Notes under the pieces: generated by a model
Database searches by the model: none
What the model saw: only the letters and a program-made list of their open reading frames with translations
What the model was told of the DNA's origin: nothing
Assembly: GCA_017427685.1 (NCBI GenBank)
Contig: JAFRSH010000024.1
Coordinates: 1-64,000 of the forward strand
Direction: 5' to 3'
Length of the DNA stretch: 64,000 nucleotides
DNA from: Lachnospiraceae bacterium
Lineage (GTDB): Bacteria > Bacillota > Clostridia > Lachnospirales > Lachnospiraceae
Translations under genes and position numbers: made by a program
Shown: piece by piece, positions 42,278 to 51,694 of the stretch
Layout: the number at the start of each line of letters is the position of its first letter
Numbering within the stretch: position 1 is the stretch's first letter

Positions 42278-45200
42278 ATGGCTTTTACACATTTACATGT
42301 ACATACAGAATACAGCCTTCTTGACGGCTCCTCGAAGATCGGGGAGATTGTTCGTCATGCCAAAGAGCTCGGACAGGAATCGCTTGCCATCACCGATCAC
42401 GGTGTTATGTACGGCGTGATCGATTTCTACAAGAAGTGTCTCGAGGTCGGCATCAAGCCTGTGATCGGATGCGAGATCTACGTCGCTCCGGGATCGCGCT
42501 TTGAGAAGGAAGGCAGTACGGGCGACGACCGTTACAGGCATCTCGTGCTTCTCGCGAAGGACGACCTCGGGTACCACAACCTGATGAAGATCGTCTCGAG
42601 AGGTTTTACCGAAGGCTTTTACTATAAGCCGCGAGTCGACATGGAAGTCCTGAAGGAATTCCACGAGGGTGTGATAGCACTTTCGGCGTGTCTCGCGGGT
42701 GAGATCCCTTATTACCTGCGAAGAGGCCTGTATGATGAGGCTAAGGAAGCGGCCCTCCGGATGCTTGAGATCTTCGGAGAAGGCAACTTCTACCTCGAGC
42801 TTCAGGATCATGGCATCCCCGATCAGGCGCTCGTGAACGAGCAGCTCGTCAGGATGTCACATGAAACCGGTATACCGCTCGTCGCCACTAACGACGTGCA
42901 TTACACATACGCGGAGGACGCGCAGCCGCATGACGTGCTCCTGTGCATCCAGACCCAGAGGAAGGTCAGTGACACCGACCGAATGCGTTACGAGGGAGGC
43001 CAGTTCTACCTCAAGTCGGAAAGCGAGATGAGATCGCTCTTCCCCTACGCACCGGAGGCCGTCGACAACACGGCGGCGATCGCAGAGAAGTGCAACGTCA
43101 CCTTCACTTTCAACGAGTACAAGCTCCCGCACTTCGATGTGCCGGACGGCTTCACTCCCTTCTCGTATCTCGAGAGCCTCTGTAAGAAGGGTCTTAAGGA
43201 GAGGTACGGAAGCGCCCCGCCCGATGAGTTCAAGTCACTTGAGGAACGACTCGACTTCGAGCTCTCGACCATCAAGGGGATGGGATTTGTTGATTACTTC
43301 CTGATAGTTTGGGATTTCATACATTTTGCCAGGGAGAACGATATCGCGGTCGGCCCCGGACGAGGCAGTGCGGCGGGAAGCGTCGTGGCATATACGTTGG
43401 GGATCACGAACATCGATCCCATCAGATTCTCACTCTTCTTCGAGCGATTCCTTAATCCCGAGAGAGTGACGATGCCCGATATAGACATTGATTTCTGCTA
43501 TGTGCGCAGACCCGAAGTCATCGACTACGTTACGCGCAAGTACGGACGGGAGAGAGTCGTGCAGATCGCGACGTTCGGTACACTCGCCGCACGAGGCGTG
43601 ATCAGGGATGTCGGCCGGGCGATGGACATGACCTACGCGCAGACCGACAGGATCGCCAAGATGATCCCGATGGAGCTCAACATGACGCTCGACAAAGCGC
43701 TCGAGGTCAACCCGCAGCTCCGTGAGGCCTACAACAGCGAGCAGGATGTTCGAACACTTATAGACACCTCGAAGAGACTCGAAGGGCTCCCGCGCCACAC
43801 TTCGACGCATGCGGCCGGAGTCGTGATCGCACCTGCACCCGCGGACGAATTCGTCCCGCTCTCACGGTCGGGCGATGGAACGATCACCACACAATACACG
43901 ATGACAACTCTTGAGGAGCTCGGACTTCTCAAGATGGACTTCCTGGGACTGAGGACGCTGACCGTTATCCAGGATACGGTCAAGGCTGTGAACGCGGCGT
44001 ACCCCGACAGGAACCTTGATATAAACGAAATCGACCTTGCCGATCCGAACATCTACGAGCTTATCTCGCAGGGCAGGACGGAAGGCGTTTTCCAGCTCGA
44101 GAGCAGGGGCATGACTTCGTTCATGAAGGAACTTTCACCGTCATGTATCGAAGACATCATAGCGGGTATCGCGCTCTACCGTCCGGGACCGATGGATTTC
44201 ATCCCGAAGTACCTCGCGGGCAAGCGTAACCCGGGCGAAGTCGTTTACGACTGCGAGGAGCTGCGGCCGATACTTTCGCCGACATACGGCTGTATCGTTT
44301 ACCAGGAGCAGGTTATGCAGATCGTGCGTAATCTGGCGGGCTACAGCTTCGGTCGATCCGATCTCGTACGAAGAGCCATGTCGAAGAAGAAGCAATCGGT
44401 CATGGACAAAGAGCGGGCGAACTTCGTGTACGGCAACGAAGCGGAGGGCGTTCCGGGATGTAAGGCGAACGGCATCCCCGAGGATGTCGCGAACAGGATC
44501 TTCGACGAGATGATCGATTTCGCGAAGTACGCCTTCAACAAAGCGCATGCCGCAGCCTACGCGGTAGTTGCGATGCAGACGGCATTCCTCAAGTGTTATT
44601 ACCCCGTGGAGTTCATGGCTTCACTTCTCACGTCGGTCACAGAAAACTCCGACAAGGTTGCGAGCTACGTCTTTATCTGCAGGAAGATGGGGATAAAGCT
44701 ACTGCCGCCCGACGTCAACGAAGGAGGAAACTGCTTCACCGCATGCGGCAAGGATATCCGCTATTCGCTATCGGCCATCAAAGGCCTCGGAGCGGCGGTC
44801 GTGGATGTGATCGTTGCCGACAGGGAATCGGGCGGACCGTACAAGAGTCTGCGAGATTTCATGGAAAGGCTCTCATCAAAGGAGAGCAACAAGCGTGTCA
44901 TCGAAAGCCTCATAAAGGCCGGAGCGCTTGATTGTCTGCCGGGCTCGCGCAGACAGAAGATGGTTGTTTACACCGGCATCCTCGAAGGAGTCGCCCTTGA
45001 AAGAAAGAAATCCGTCACCGGTCAGATGAGCATGTTTGATCTCGGCGACGAGGGCATTTCAAGAGAGTCTGCCGAAGAATTCCCGGACATCCCCGAGTAC
45101 GAACTTTCGGAGATGCTCGAGTTCGAGAAAGAAGTCCTCGGTATCTACGTCAGCGGTCATCCGCTCAATGCCTATAAGGACATCCTCGAAAAGAACGTGA

Positions 45201-45766
45201 CGGCGACAAGCCTTGACTTCATCATCGATGAGGAAACGGGCGAGACGCAGCTTACCGACCGGCAGAAAGCCGTGATCGGCGGGATAATCGTCGCCAGGAG
45301 CGTCAAGACCACCAGGTCGGGCTCACTAATGGCTTTCCTCACGGTCGAAGACCTGTACGGCAACATCGAGGTGCTCGTCTTCCCGAAGGATTTCGAGAAG
45401 CACGGAGACAAGCTTCTCGAGGACACGAAGGTACTCATCAAGGGTACGGTGAGTGTCGACGAGGAAAGGGGCGCGACGTTACTGTTCGGCGACTGTGCCG
45501 ACCTTTCGTCCTACCCGCGGACCTTGTGGATCAAGCTCAAAGACGAGGAGACCTACGAAGCCGAGAAGAGCTTCATCAGTACGGAGCTCGCGGACCGGCT
45601 CGGTCCCGACAGGTGCATGATCTACATCGAGAGCACCAAACGGAAGGTGATGTTCGATGACGACGGCACGATGGCGACGCCGCAGCTGCTCGAAAAGCTG
45701 AAGGCGAAGCTCGGAGACGAAAACGTTACGGTTTCCGTAGGAACTTATTGGAAGAATCAGACGTAA
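42278..45766 (+). CDS. dnaE: DNA polymerase III alpha subunit, DnaE type
   Basis: A 1162-residue replicative polymerase of the DnaE class. The N-terminal PHP domain keeps its metal motif (FTHLHVHTEYSLLDG). The palm has the catalytic triad region VGPGRGSAAGS and PDIDIDFCYVRRPEV. The helix-hairpin-helix (VDVIVADRESGG, RDFMERLSS) and an OB-fold (AVIGGIIVARSVKTTRSGSLMAFL, described by its ends) follow. Length and order match family DnaE1/DnaE3. Clostridia normally also carry PolC elsewhere. AAAGGAG precedes the ATG. It is transcribed with the deacetylase and probably pfk. Confidence 0.95.
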   Translation: MAFTHLHVHTEYSLLDGSSKIGEIVRHAKELGQESLAITDHGVMYGVIDFYKKCLEVGIKPVIGCEIYVAPGSRFEKEGSTGDDRYRHLVLLAKDDLGYHNLMKIVSRGFTEGFYYKPRVDMEVLKEFHEGVIALSACLAGEIPYYLRRGLYDEAKEAALRMLEIFGEGNFYLELQDHGIPDQALVNEQLVRMSHETGIPLVATNDVHYTYAEDAQPHDVLLCIQTQRKVSDTDRMRYEGGQFYLKSESEMRSLFPYAPEAVDNTAAIAEKCNVTFTFNEYKLPHFDVPDGFTPFSYLESLCKKGLKERYGSAPPDEFKSLEERLDFELSTIKGMGFVDYFLIVWDFIHFARENDIAVGPGRGSAAGSVVAYTLGITNIDPIRFSLFFERFLNPERVTMPDIDIDFCYVRRPEVIDYVTRKYGRERVVQIATFGTLAARGVIRDVGRAMDMTYAQTDRIAKMIPMELNMTLDKALEVNPQLREAYNSEQDVRTLIDTSKRLEGLPRHTSTHAAGVVIAPAPADEFVPLSRSGDGTITTQYTMTTLEELGLLKMDFLGLRTLTVIQDTVKAVNAAYPDRNLDINEIDLADPNIYELISQGRTEGVFQLESRGMTSFMKELSPSCIEDIIAGIALYRPGPMDFIPKYLAGKRNPGEVVYDCEELRPILSPTYGCIVYQEQVMQIVRNLAGYSFGRSDLVRRAMSKKKQSVMDKERANFVYGNEAEGVPGCKANGIPEDVANRIFDEMIDFAKYAFNKAHAAAYAVVAMQTAFLKCYYPVEFMASLLTSVTENSDKVASYVFICRKMGIKLLPPDVNEGGNCFTACGKDIRYSLSAIKGLGAAVVDVIVADRESGGPYKSLRDFMERLSSKESNKRVIESLIKAGALDCLPGSRRQKMVVYTGILEGVALERKKSVTGQMSMFDLGDEGISRESAEEFPDIPEYELSEMLEFEKEVLGIYVSGHPLNAYKDILEKNVTATSLDFIIDEETGETQLTDRQKAVIGGIIVARSVKTTRSGSLMAFLTVEDLYGNIEVLVFPKDFEKHGDKLLEDTKVLIKGTVSVDEERGATLLFGDCADLSSYPRTLWIKLKDEETYEAEKSFISTELADRLGPDRCMIYIESTKRKVMFDDDGTMATPQLLEKLKAKLGDENVTVSVGTYWKNQT

Positions 45767-45829
45767 TAGGGTTATAATCTTACATAGAGTTTTGTTACAT
45801 CATCGGTAATAAGATTTAAGGAGGTTATC

Positions 45830-47932
45830 ATGGCAGCAAAGAAAACTACTAAGGACACCGAAGTTAAAGAAGTTAAGACTACCAAGACCATAAAGAAGAA
45901 AAGCGATGACGCTTATGAGAACATCCCGATGGGAGAAGGCAAGCCGGTCAAGAAGATCGGCGTCCTGACAAGCGGCGGTGACGCGCCCGGCATGAACGCA
46001 GCCGTTCGTGCTGTTGTCAGAACAGCTATCAATTACGGAATGGAGGTTGTCGGTATCAAACGCGGTTTCTCGGGACTTATCGAGAACGATTACGTGCCGC
46101 TCACAGGCAGGAGCGTTGCCGACACCATCGCCAAGGGCGGAACATTCCTTTACACAGCAAGATGTCCCGAGATGATCACTCGCGAGGGACAGGAGCTAGC
46201 AGCCAAGAACTGCAAAGAGCAGGGCATCGATGCGCTCGTTGTTATCGGCGGTGACGGTTCCTTCAGGGGTTGCCTGTCACTTGCGGAGCTTGGCATAAAC
46301 GTTATCGGAATCCCCGGGACGATCGACCTTGATATCGCCTGCACGGAGTACACCATCGGCTTCGACACAGCCATCAACACCGCTATGGAAGCGATCGACA
46401 AGATCAGGGACACCTCTACATCACGCGAGAGATGCTCGATCATCGAGGTTATGGGTCGTCACGCAGGCTTTATCGCACTCTGGTGCGGTCTTGCCAACGG
46501 CGCTGAGGCGGTGCTCACAACCGAGCTCTACAACTACGAAGAGAAGAAACTGATCGACGATATCGAGCTCAAGCGCAAGAACGGCAGACAGCATTACATC
46601 ATCATCAATGCCGAAGGTATCGGTGATTCGGAAGGCATGGCAAGGCGTATCGAGTACGCTACAGGGATGTCCACATCCGCTACGATCCTCGGATACCTGC
46701 AGCGCGGCGGCAGCCCCACATGTAAGGACAGAGTTTACGCTTCGGCCATGGGCGCGAAGGCAGTCGACATCCTCTACAAGGGCGGCAGCAACAGAGTGGT
46801 TGCATACAAGAACGGCGGCTTCTGCGATTTCGACATGAAGGAAGCTCTCGCGATGAAGAAGAACCTTGATCCTTTCCTTGTCGACATGCTCGGCAAGCTC
46901 ACCCGTAAGGGCGAGGGTAAGGGACTCCTCAGCGAAGGCATGCTTCCCTCGGATGCATCGACGGGCAACTGCAAGTCGGTCGGAATCCTCACCAGCGGCG
47001 ACGATGCACCCGGCATGAACGCAGCCATCCGTGCCGTTGTCAGATCGGCCATCGGCTACAATATGAGAGTCTTCGGCTTCTACAGAGGCTTTGCGGGTCT
47101 TATCGAGAAGGACTACATCGAGATGACCAACAAGACCATGTCGGAGACGGTACAGCTTGGCGGAACGCAGCTTCTTGCGTCCGACTGTCCCGAATTCCTC
47201 ACGGAGGAAGGACAGCAGAAGGCTGTTGAAACCCTTAAGGAACTTGGGATCGACGCGCTCATCGTTCTCGGAGGAAACGGAACGATGCGAGGCGGTCTCG
47301 ACCTCATCCACAAGGGTATTAATGTTATTGGTATCCCCGCAACCATCGATTGTGAGGTTGCGTGTACCGAATATACGATCGGCTTTGACACTGCCGTCAA
47401 CACGGCAATGCAGGCGATCGACAAGATCAGGGATACATCCCAGTCTCACGAGCGTTGCAGCGTTATCGAAGTAGCGGGCAAGCGCTCGGGATTCAACGCA
47501 CTCTGGTGCGGTATCGCGAACGGAGCGGAGGAGATCATAATTCCCGAGTTCTACGACAGGAATGAGCAACGTATCATAAGCGAGATCATCAGCAAGAAGA
47601 AGCTTGGCAAGAGGCTTCATCTGATCGTTAATGCTCACAGTGTCGGAAGATCCGGGTCTCTTGCCAAGAACATCGAATTCGCAACGGGACTTGAGACTCG
47701 TGCCAACATTCTCGGCCTAGTAGAGAGTGGGGGACGCCCTACCTGTATGGACAGGGTATTCGCTTGCGCAATGGGAGGTAAGGCTGTCGAGGCGCTCAAC
47801 AAGGGGGGCCGTAACAGGATCGTTGCATTCTGTAACGGTGAATTCGTCGATTTCGATTTTGAAAAGGCAATGCGTATGGAAAAGACGCCCGACACTTATC
47901 TTTACACCATGTCCAAGAAGCTTTCGAGATAA
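45830..47932 (+). CDS. pfkA: Tandem-fused 6-phosphofructokinase (two PFK domains)
   Basis: A 700-residue protein containing two complete PfkA-type domains (about 40-360 and 381-700) after a Lys/Thr-rich tail; ordinary bacterial PfkA has about 320. The first half keeps the catalytic set: SGGDAPG (49-54 region), Arg111, Asp142 (GGDGS), Asp166 and Asp168 (GTIDLD), MGR (208-210), Glu262 and Arg292, but has Ser283 for Arg243 of E. coli. The second half is degenerate in these: SGDDAPG, Asp452 for Arg72, Asn483 for Asp103, Ala549-Gly-Lys551 for MGR, His603 for Glu222 and Ser633 for Arg252. It keeps Arg542 and Arg624, equivalents of Arg162 and Arg243, which in E. coli reach into the neighbouring subunit. 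The fusion thus likely has one working site per pair. AAGGAGG precedes the ATG. Confidence 0.93.
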   Translation: MAAKKTTKDTEVKEVKTTKTIKKKSDDAYENIPMGEGKPVKKIGVLTSGGDAPGMNAAVRAVVRTAINYGMEVVGIKRGFSGLIENDYVPLTGRSVADTIAKGGTFLYTARCPEMITREGQELAAKNCKEQGIDALVVIGGDGSFRGCLSLAELGINVIGIPGTIDLDIACTEYTIGFDTAINTAMEAIDKIRDTSTSRERCSIIEVMGRHAGFIALWCGLANGAEAVLTTELYNYEEKKLIDDIELKRKNGRQHYIIINAEGIGDSEGMARRIEYATGMSTSATILGYLQRGGSPTCKDRVYASAMGAKAVDILYKGGSNRVVAYKNGGFCDFDMKEALAMKKNLDPFLVDMLGKLTRKGEGKGLLSEGMLPSDASTGNCKSVGILTSGDDAPGMNAAIRAVVRSAIGYNMRVFGFYRGFAGLIEKDYIEMTNKTMSETVQLGGTQLLASDCPEFLTEEGQQKAVETLKELGIDALIVLGGNGTMRGGLDLIHKGINVIGIPATIDCEVACTEYTIGFDTAVNTAMQAIDKIRDTSQSHERCSVIEVAGKRSGFNALWCGIANGAEEIIIPEFYDRNEQRIISEIISKKKLGKRLHLIVNAHSVGRSGSLAKNIEFATGLETRANILGLVESGGRPTCMDRVFACAMGGKAVEALNKGGRNRIVAFCNGEFVDFDFEKAMRMEKTPDTYLYTMSKKLSR

Positions 47933-48009
47933 CCGAAGGCTTCCGCGATGCGGGGAACTGAACTTCTTACGTGCGAGCATAAAAAATGTAAGGACAGGAG
48001 TATCCGGTT

Positions 48010-48774
48010 ATGCTTTTAGACTACTTTAATTTCCCCAAACTTTGGGAAAACATCAGCAACAGCGACAACATCAAGACCATCATTATCTTTGTGGGCGTGA
48101 TAGTCGCACTTTTCCTCATAGCCATTCAGGCCGAAAGGATCATCAACAAGGCCAAGGGAGAAACGGTTAAGAAGGAATTCAAAACTCAGCGTATGACGAT
48201 CATCGCGATGCTTGCTGCTATCGCGGTCATCCTCAACCTGCTCAGCTTTTCGCTTCCTTTCTTCGTACCTTCCTTCTACAAGTTTGATTTCAGCGATTTT
48301 CCTGCGATCATCGGTGCTTTCGCACTCGGACCGGTTGCGGGAGTTGTGATCCAGACCGTGAAGACACTGCTCAATATCGTCATCAACGGAACGGCTACCG
48401 GCTTTATCGGAGAATTTGCTCTGTTTATGATTGGAAGTTCATTTGTAATTCCCGCTTCGATAGTGTATTATTTTAAGCGTACCAAAAAAAGTGCCATTAT
48501 CGGTTTGTGGATTTCGGTTGCGATCGTTGTGATCGTAGGTTGTGTGATGAACGAGCACGTGCTGCTCCCCGCATACACCGCAATGCTTCCCATGGATGCG
48601 ATCATCGGAATGGGAACGGAGATCAACCCCGCCATCACAGGCATGGGAACATTCATCCTCTTTGCGGTTGCACCCTTCAACCTTGTTAAGTACGCCGTTG
48701 TGACGGTGATCACGACCTTTACTTACAAGCCTATCAGCAGACTGATAACGAGCGTAAGAAACAAGCAAGGATGA
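48010..48774 (+). CDS. ECF transporter S component, RibU-like
   Basis: A 254-residue integral membrane protein with about six membrane segments. The RibU-type signature FDFSDFPAIIGAFALGPVAG and QTVKTLLN fits the riboflavin-binding S component that associates with the shared EcfT/EcfA module. A long first segment and a basic loop (NKAKGETVKKEFKTQRM) precede the fold. No FMN riboswitch is visible in the 77 bases upstream, so riboflavin specificity is an inference; another vitamin is possible. GGACAGGAG precedes the ATG. Confidence 0.8.
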   Translation: MLLDYFNFPKLWENISNSDNIKTIIIFVGVIVALFLIAIQAERIINKAKGETVKKEFKTQRMTIIAMLAAIAVILNLLSFSLPFFVPSFYKFDFSDFPAIIGAFALGPVAGVVIQTVKTLLNIVINGTATGFIGEFALFMIGSSFVIPASIVYYFKRTKKSAIIGLWISVAIVVIVGCVMNEHVLLPAYTAMLPMDAIIGMGTEINPAITGMGTFILFAVAPFNLVKYAVVTVITTFTYKPISRLITSVRNKQG

Positions 48775-48781
48775 TTTACCA

Positions 48782-49495
48782 ATGAACGAACAGGAAGAGA
48801 CAAAGAAATCATTTTCGATCAGTGAGCTCGCTCACATGAACACGCTTTCCGAGGAAGAGACCGAGGAAGCGGCTGAGCAGGCCGAAAGCATCGAGGAATC
48901 GGGCGAGGAAGCGGTTAGTTACGCAGCAGTGCCCGAAGAAGAGAAGCCGCCCGTTGAGCTTGAGCATCAGGGTCAGACCTTCACGGCGGACGTTAAGCCC
49001 ACCGCACGTGACACCTACGGATTCATGTTCTACCACACCTACATGAACCTCATGGGATTGTTCGCGGTACTTGTCGGTATTGCGGCTATCGTAATGGTTG
49101 TTATAAGCGTCAGAGACAAGGAGATCTTCCAGATTGTACTTTTCTCCATCGCAGCGCTTATATTCATCGTTAACAGCCCCATCAGTCTGTATCTTCGCGC
49201 AAGGAAGTACGCAGAGAGCTGCAAGCTTCCCGAGAACCGCACGATCTACAGGTTCAGCGATGCCGGGTTCGATGTAAGAAGAGGAGAGGAGATCTACAAG
49301 TCCTTCCCCTACAAGAACATCACAAAGTGTCACGAAGGACGCACGGGATTCTACATCTATCTCGCCAAGAACACGGCTTTCCTCATCACGAAGGCCGACA
49401 TCGAGGGAGGGTCTCTTACCGAGTTCAGAAGTCTCCTCGCACAACGTGTTACGGGCAAGCTTTCTTTGAAATATGACAAAGAGAAGGAAGCCTGA
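48782..49495 (+). CDS. Membrane protein with a YcxB-like C-terminal domain
   Basis: A 237-residue protein. An acidic N-terminal tail (about 1-60, Glu-rich) precedes two membrane segments (about 92-112 and 119-137) and a C-terminal cytoplasmic domain (YRFSDAGFDVRRGEEIYKSFPYKNI, described by its ends; FYIYLAKNTAFLITKADI) resembling the YcxB domain. It begins 7 bases after the RibU-like gene, so probably the same transcript. Function unknown. Confidence 0.72.
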   Translation: MNEQEETKKSFSISELAHMNTLSEEETEEAAEQAESIEESGEEAVSYAAVPEEEKPPVELEHQGQTFTADVKPTARDTYGFMFYHTYMNLMGLFAVLVGIAAIVMVVISVRDKEIFQIVLFSIAALIFIVNSPISLYLRARKYAESCKLPENRTIYRFSDAGFDVRRGEEIYKSFPYKNITKCHEGRTGFYIYLAKNTAFLITKADIEGGSLTEFRSLLAQRVTGKLSLKYDKEKEA

Positions 49496-49528
49496 AGGCA
49501 CGTTCATACAGAGGAGCACAGAACAGAA

Positions 49529-49963
49529 GTGACAAAGAAATTTTACAGCGCGAGCAGCGCTGACACCTTTAATATCGGTGCCGGGTTTGGCGAGTCTGCC
49601 ACCCCCGGCACCGTATTGTGCCTTGACGGGGATCTCGGTGCCGGCAAGACAGTATTCACAAAGGGGTTCGCGAAGGGGCTCGGATCACAGGCTCTCGTCA
49701 CGAGCCCTACTTACACGCTTATGCACATCTACGACGATGGCAGGCTTCCGATCTACCATTTCGATGTTTACAGGATCGATGACGAGGACGAGATGGCAGA
49801 GATCGGATTTGAGGAGTATCTCCGCGGGGACGGGGTCACGATCGTGGAGTGGGCGGCGCTGGTTCCCGGGCTTATTCCGGACGATGCTATAAAAGTTACC
49901 ATTTCCAGGGATGATCAGAATGGGCCTGATGCAAGGATTATTACTGTGGATAGTCTTAATTAA
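49529..49963 (+). CDS. tsaE: tRNA t6A biosynthesis ATPase TsaE
   Basis: A 144-residue P-loop ATPase required with TsaB, TsaC and TsaD for threonylcarbamoyl modification of A37 in ANN-decoding tRNAs. The Walker A is GDLGAGKTVFTKG, followed by TSPTYTLMHIYDDGRLPIYHFDVYRI (by its ends) and VEWAA. The start is GTG 49529; GAGGAG lies 12 bases upstream, a long spacing. tsaB lies 488 bases downstream, beyond two repeat elements. Confidence 0.9.
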   Translation: MTKKFYSASSADTFNIGAGFGESATPGTVLCLDGDLGAGKTVFTKGFAKGLGSQALVTSPTYTLMHIYDDGRLPIYHFDVYRIDDEDEMAEIGFEEYLRGDGVTIVEWAALVPGLIPDDAIKVTISRDDQNGPDARIITVDSLN

Positions 49964-49977
49964 TGGAGTAGTGCAAG

Positions 49978-50209
49978 GCAGCTCACACAACACCATCATG
50001 ACTGAGCCTTAGGACTACGGCACCGACGGTTCATGCGAAGCTGCCCAAATAACCTTGTGTTCACTCGGACCGCCCTCTATTCACCATCCATGGTTCATAT
50101 CGGGCTAGCTCGGCATCCATGCCTCGCTCCCGAGAATTGTATAGCAGCTTCGTGAACCGACACGGTGCCTGCGTATGCGGCTCAGTAATAATGGTGTTGT
50201 GCGAACTGC
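49978..50209. repeat. 232-bp long imperfect inverted repeat, candidate structured RNA or MITE-like element
   Basis: The arms 49978-50045 and 50144-50209 are complementary over about 66 bases with few mismatches (for example CACAACACCATCATGACTGA with TCAGTAATAATGGTGTTGTG). The 98-base loop contains a second hairpin, CGGG...GGCAT/ATGCC...CCCG (about 50101-50131). No open frame or ribosome site is seen and no target-site duplication is evident. Confidence 0.82.
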
Positions 50210-50257
50210 ATGTAAAATACTACAATGTTTATGGTATTGTGTTGTGAAGATTTTAAG

Positions 50258-50428
50258 AATTGACACTGAAGATATATTGAGCATCAGGTAGGAATTAAAG
50301 AGTTGACTCAGAAGATATATATGAGCATCAGGTAGGAATTAAAGAGTTGACTCTGAAGATATATATGAGCATCAGGTAGGAATTAAAGAATTAACACTGA
50401 AGATATATAGAGCATCAGATAGGAATTC
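50258..50428. repeat. 43-44-bp-period tandem repeat upstream of tsaB
   Basis: Four units begin TTGACAC, TTGACTC, TTGACTC and TTAACAC at 50260, 50303, 50347 and 50391. Each contains GAAGATATAT, GAGCATCAG(G/A)TAGGAATT. Units carry a -35-like TTGACA/T and a TATAT, so they may act as repeated weak promoters or protein-binding sites. Confidence 0.88.
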
Positions 50429-50451
50429 TGAAAACAAACGAGGAAATACAC

Positions 50452-51165
50452 ATGATTATTCTTGCTTTAGAAAGCTCCGGAAATGTAGCTTCGGCTGCGG
50501 TGGCGGAACGGAATAAGATCCTTGCGGAGTATACCGTGAATATCGGGAAGACGCACTCGCAGACGCTGCTTCCCATGATAGACCGCGTGCTCGGGGATGC
50601 GGAGATGAGCGTTAACGATCTGGATGCGATAGCAGTTTCGAGAGGTCCGGGGTCTTTTACGGGACTGAGGATCGGGAGCGCGACCGCGAAGGGACTTGCG
50701 GCTTCAGCAGGGATACCGATACTTGAGGTTCCCACGCTCGAAGCGCTCGCTGTCGGAGTCGGGAACGCGGGAGGACGCCTGATCTGTCCCGTTATCGATG
50801 CGAGAAGGAACGAAGTGTACACCGCGCTTTACGAGGTGTGCGGCGAGAGTATCGAACAGGTCGGAGAGGAACGCGCCATGAGCATGGAGGATCTCCTCGC
50901 GGAGCTTATGGCAGGCGAGAGGGAAGTGATCTTCACCGGAGATGCTCTGAGAATCCACGGGGAGAAGATCAAGTCCGTCGGACAGGGCAAGTTCATACTC
51001 GCACCCCTCTCGGCACGTGACCTGAGAGCTGGTTGTGTTGCGACAGTCGGACTTTCTATGTTAGAATCCGGTAAGGCAATAGATGGCTCGCAGCATTCGC
51101 CCGTTTATCTGAGACTTTCGAGCGCAGAGCGCGAGAGACTTGAGCAGGGCAAGCCACTTGAGTGA
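50452..51165 (+). CDS. tsaB: tRNA t6A biosynthesis protein TsaB
   Basis: A 237-residue ASKHA-fold partner of TsaD. Typical motifs are LALESSGNVASAAV at the N-terminus, GKTHSQTLLPMI, and AVSRGPGSFTGLRIGSATAKGLA; PVIDARRNEVYTALY follows. The C-terminal third is more variable. The ribosome site GAGGAA precedes the ATG. It scaffolds TsaD and TsaE. The following rimI gene is 103 bases away. Confidence 0.92.
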   Translation: MIILALESSGNVASAAVAERNKILAEYTVNIGKTHSQTLLPMIDRVLGDAEMSVNDLDAIAVSRGPGSFTGLRIGSATAKGLAASAGIPILEVPTLEALAVGVGNAGGRLICPVIDARRNEVYTALYEVCGESIEQVGEERAMSMEDLLAELMAGEREVIFTGDALRIHGEKIKSVGQGKFILAPLSARDLRAGCVATVGLSMLESGKAIDGSQHSPVYLRLSSAERERLEQGKPLE

Positions 51166-51268
51166 TGGCAACCTGTATGTGAAAAAGAACTCTTGGTACA
51201 GTCTTGACTGAGTGAGTAAAGAAAAACTGACAGGTACGTGTGAGAAATTGGATTAAGGTAAGAACGTT

Positions 51269-51694
51269 TTGGAGATTAGAAAAGCACAGGAAAACGACAT
51301 AGCAGAGATCGTGGCGCTCGAGAGGGAGTGCTTTTCGGATCCGTGGTCCGAGGAGTCGCTGCGTGACACCGCCGGAACCCTGACTCTTGTTGCCACGGAA
51401 GGCAGCGGTGTTGCGGGTTATATCATCACGAGATGCGTGGCAGGGGAAGCGGAACTTTTCAGGATATGCGTTAAAAGCGAAGCTCGCCGTAAAGGAACCG
51501 GACGACTGCTTCTCGAGAGCGGACTTGAAGCCGCGAGAGCCGACGGAGCGGAGAAGATGTTCCTCGAGGTAAGGTCGCAGAACGCACCCGCGAGAGCACT
51601 TTATACAAGTGCGGGATTTACAGAAGCGGGGCTGAGGAAGGGATATTATTCCGATCCTGTTGATGATGCTGTTATAATGACTAAAGACATATAA
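51269..51694 (+). CDS. rimI: RimI-like ribosomal protein/TsaD-associated N-acetyltransferase
   Basis: A 141-residue GNAT with the RimI pattern: ECFSDPWSEESLRD, LFRICVKSEARRKGTGRLLLE (acetyl-CoA loop RRKGTG) and FLEVRSQNAPARALYTSAGF with RKGYYSDPVDDAVIM at the end. RimI acetylates the N-terminal alanine of ribosomal protein S18 in E. coli and is habitually encoded between tsaB and tsaD. The start is TTG 51269, with AAGGT 9 bases upstream. Confidence 0.9.
   Translation: MEIRKAQENDIAEIVALERECFSDPWSEESLRDTAGTLTLVATEGSGVAGYIITRCVAGEAELFRICVKSEARRKGTGRLLLESGLEAARADGAEKMFLEVRSQNAPARALYTSAGFTEAGLRKGYYSDPVDDAVIMTKDI

Noticed and set aside
46421..47638. 405-codon minus-strand frame within the PFK gene
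   Set aside because: It lies antisense to well-conserved PFK motifs and has no family signature; it is a codon-bias shadow frame.
47933..48009. FMN riboswitch before the RibU-like gene
   Set aside because: The 77-base gap is too short and lacks AGGGGA/GATTCAGT-type conserved elements.
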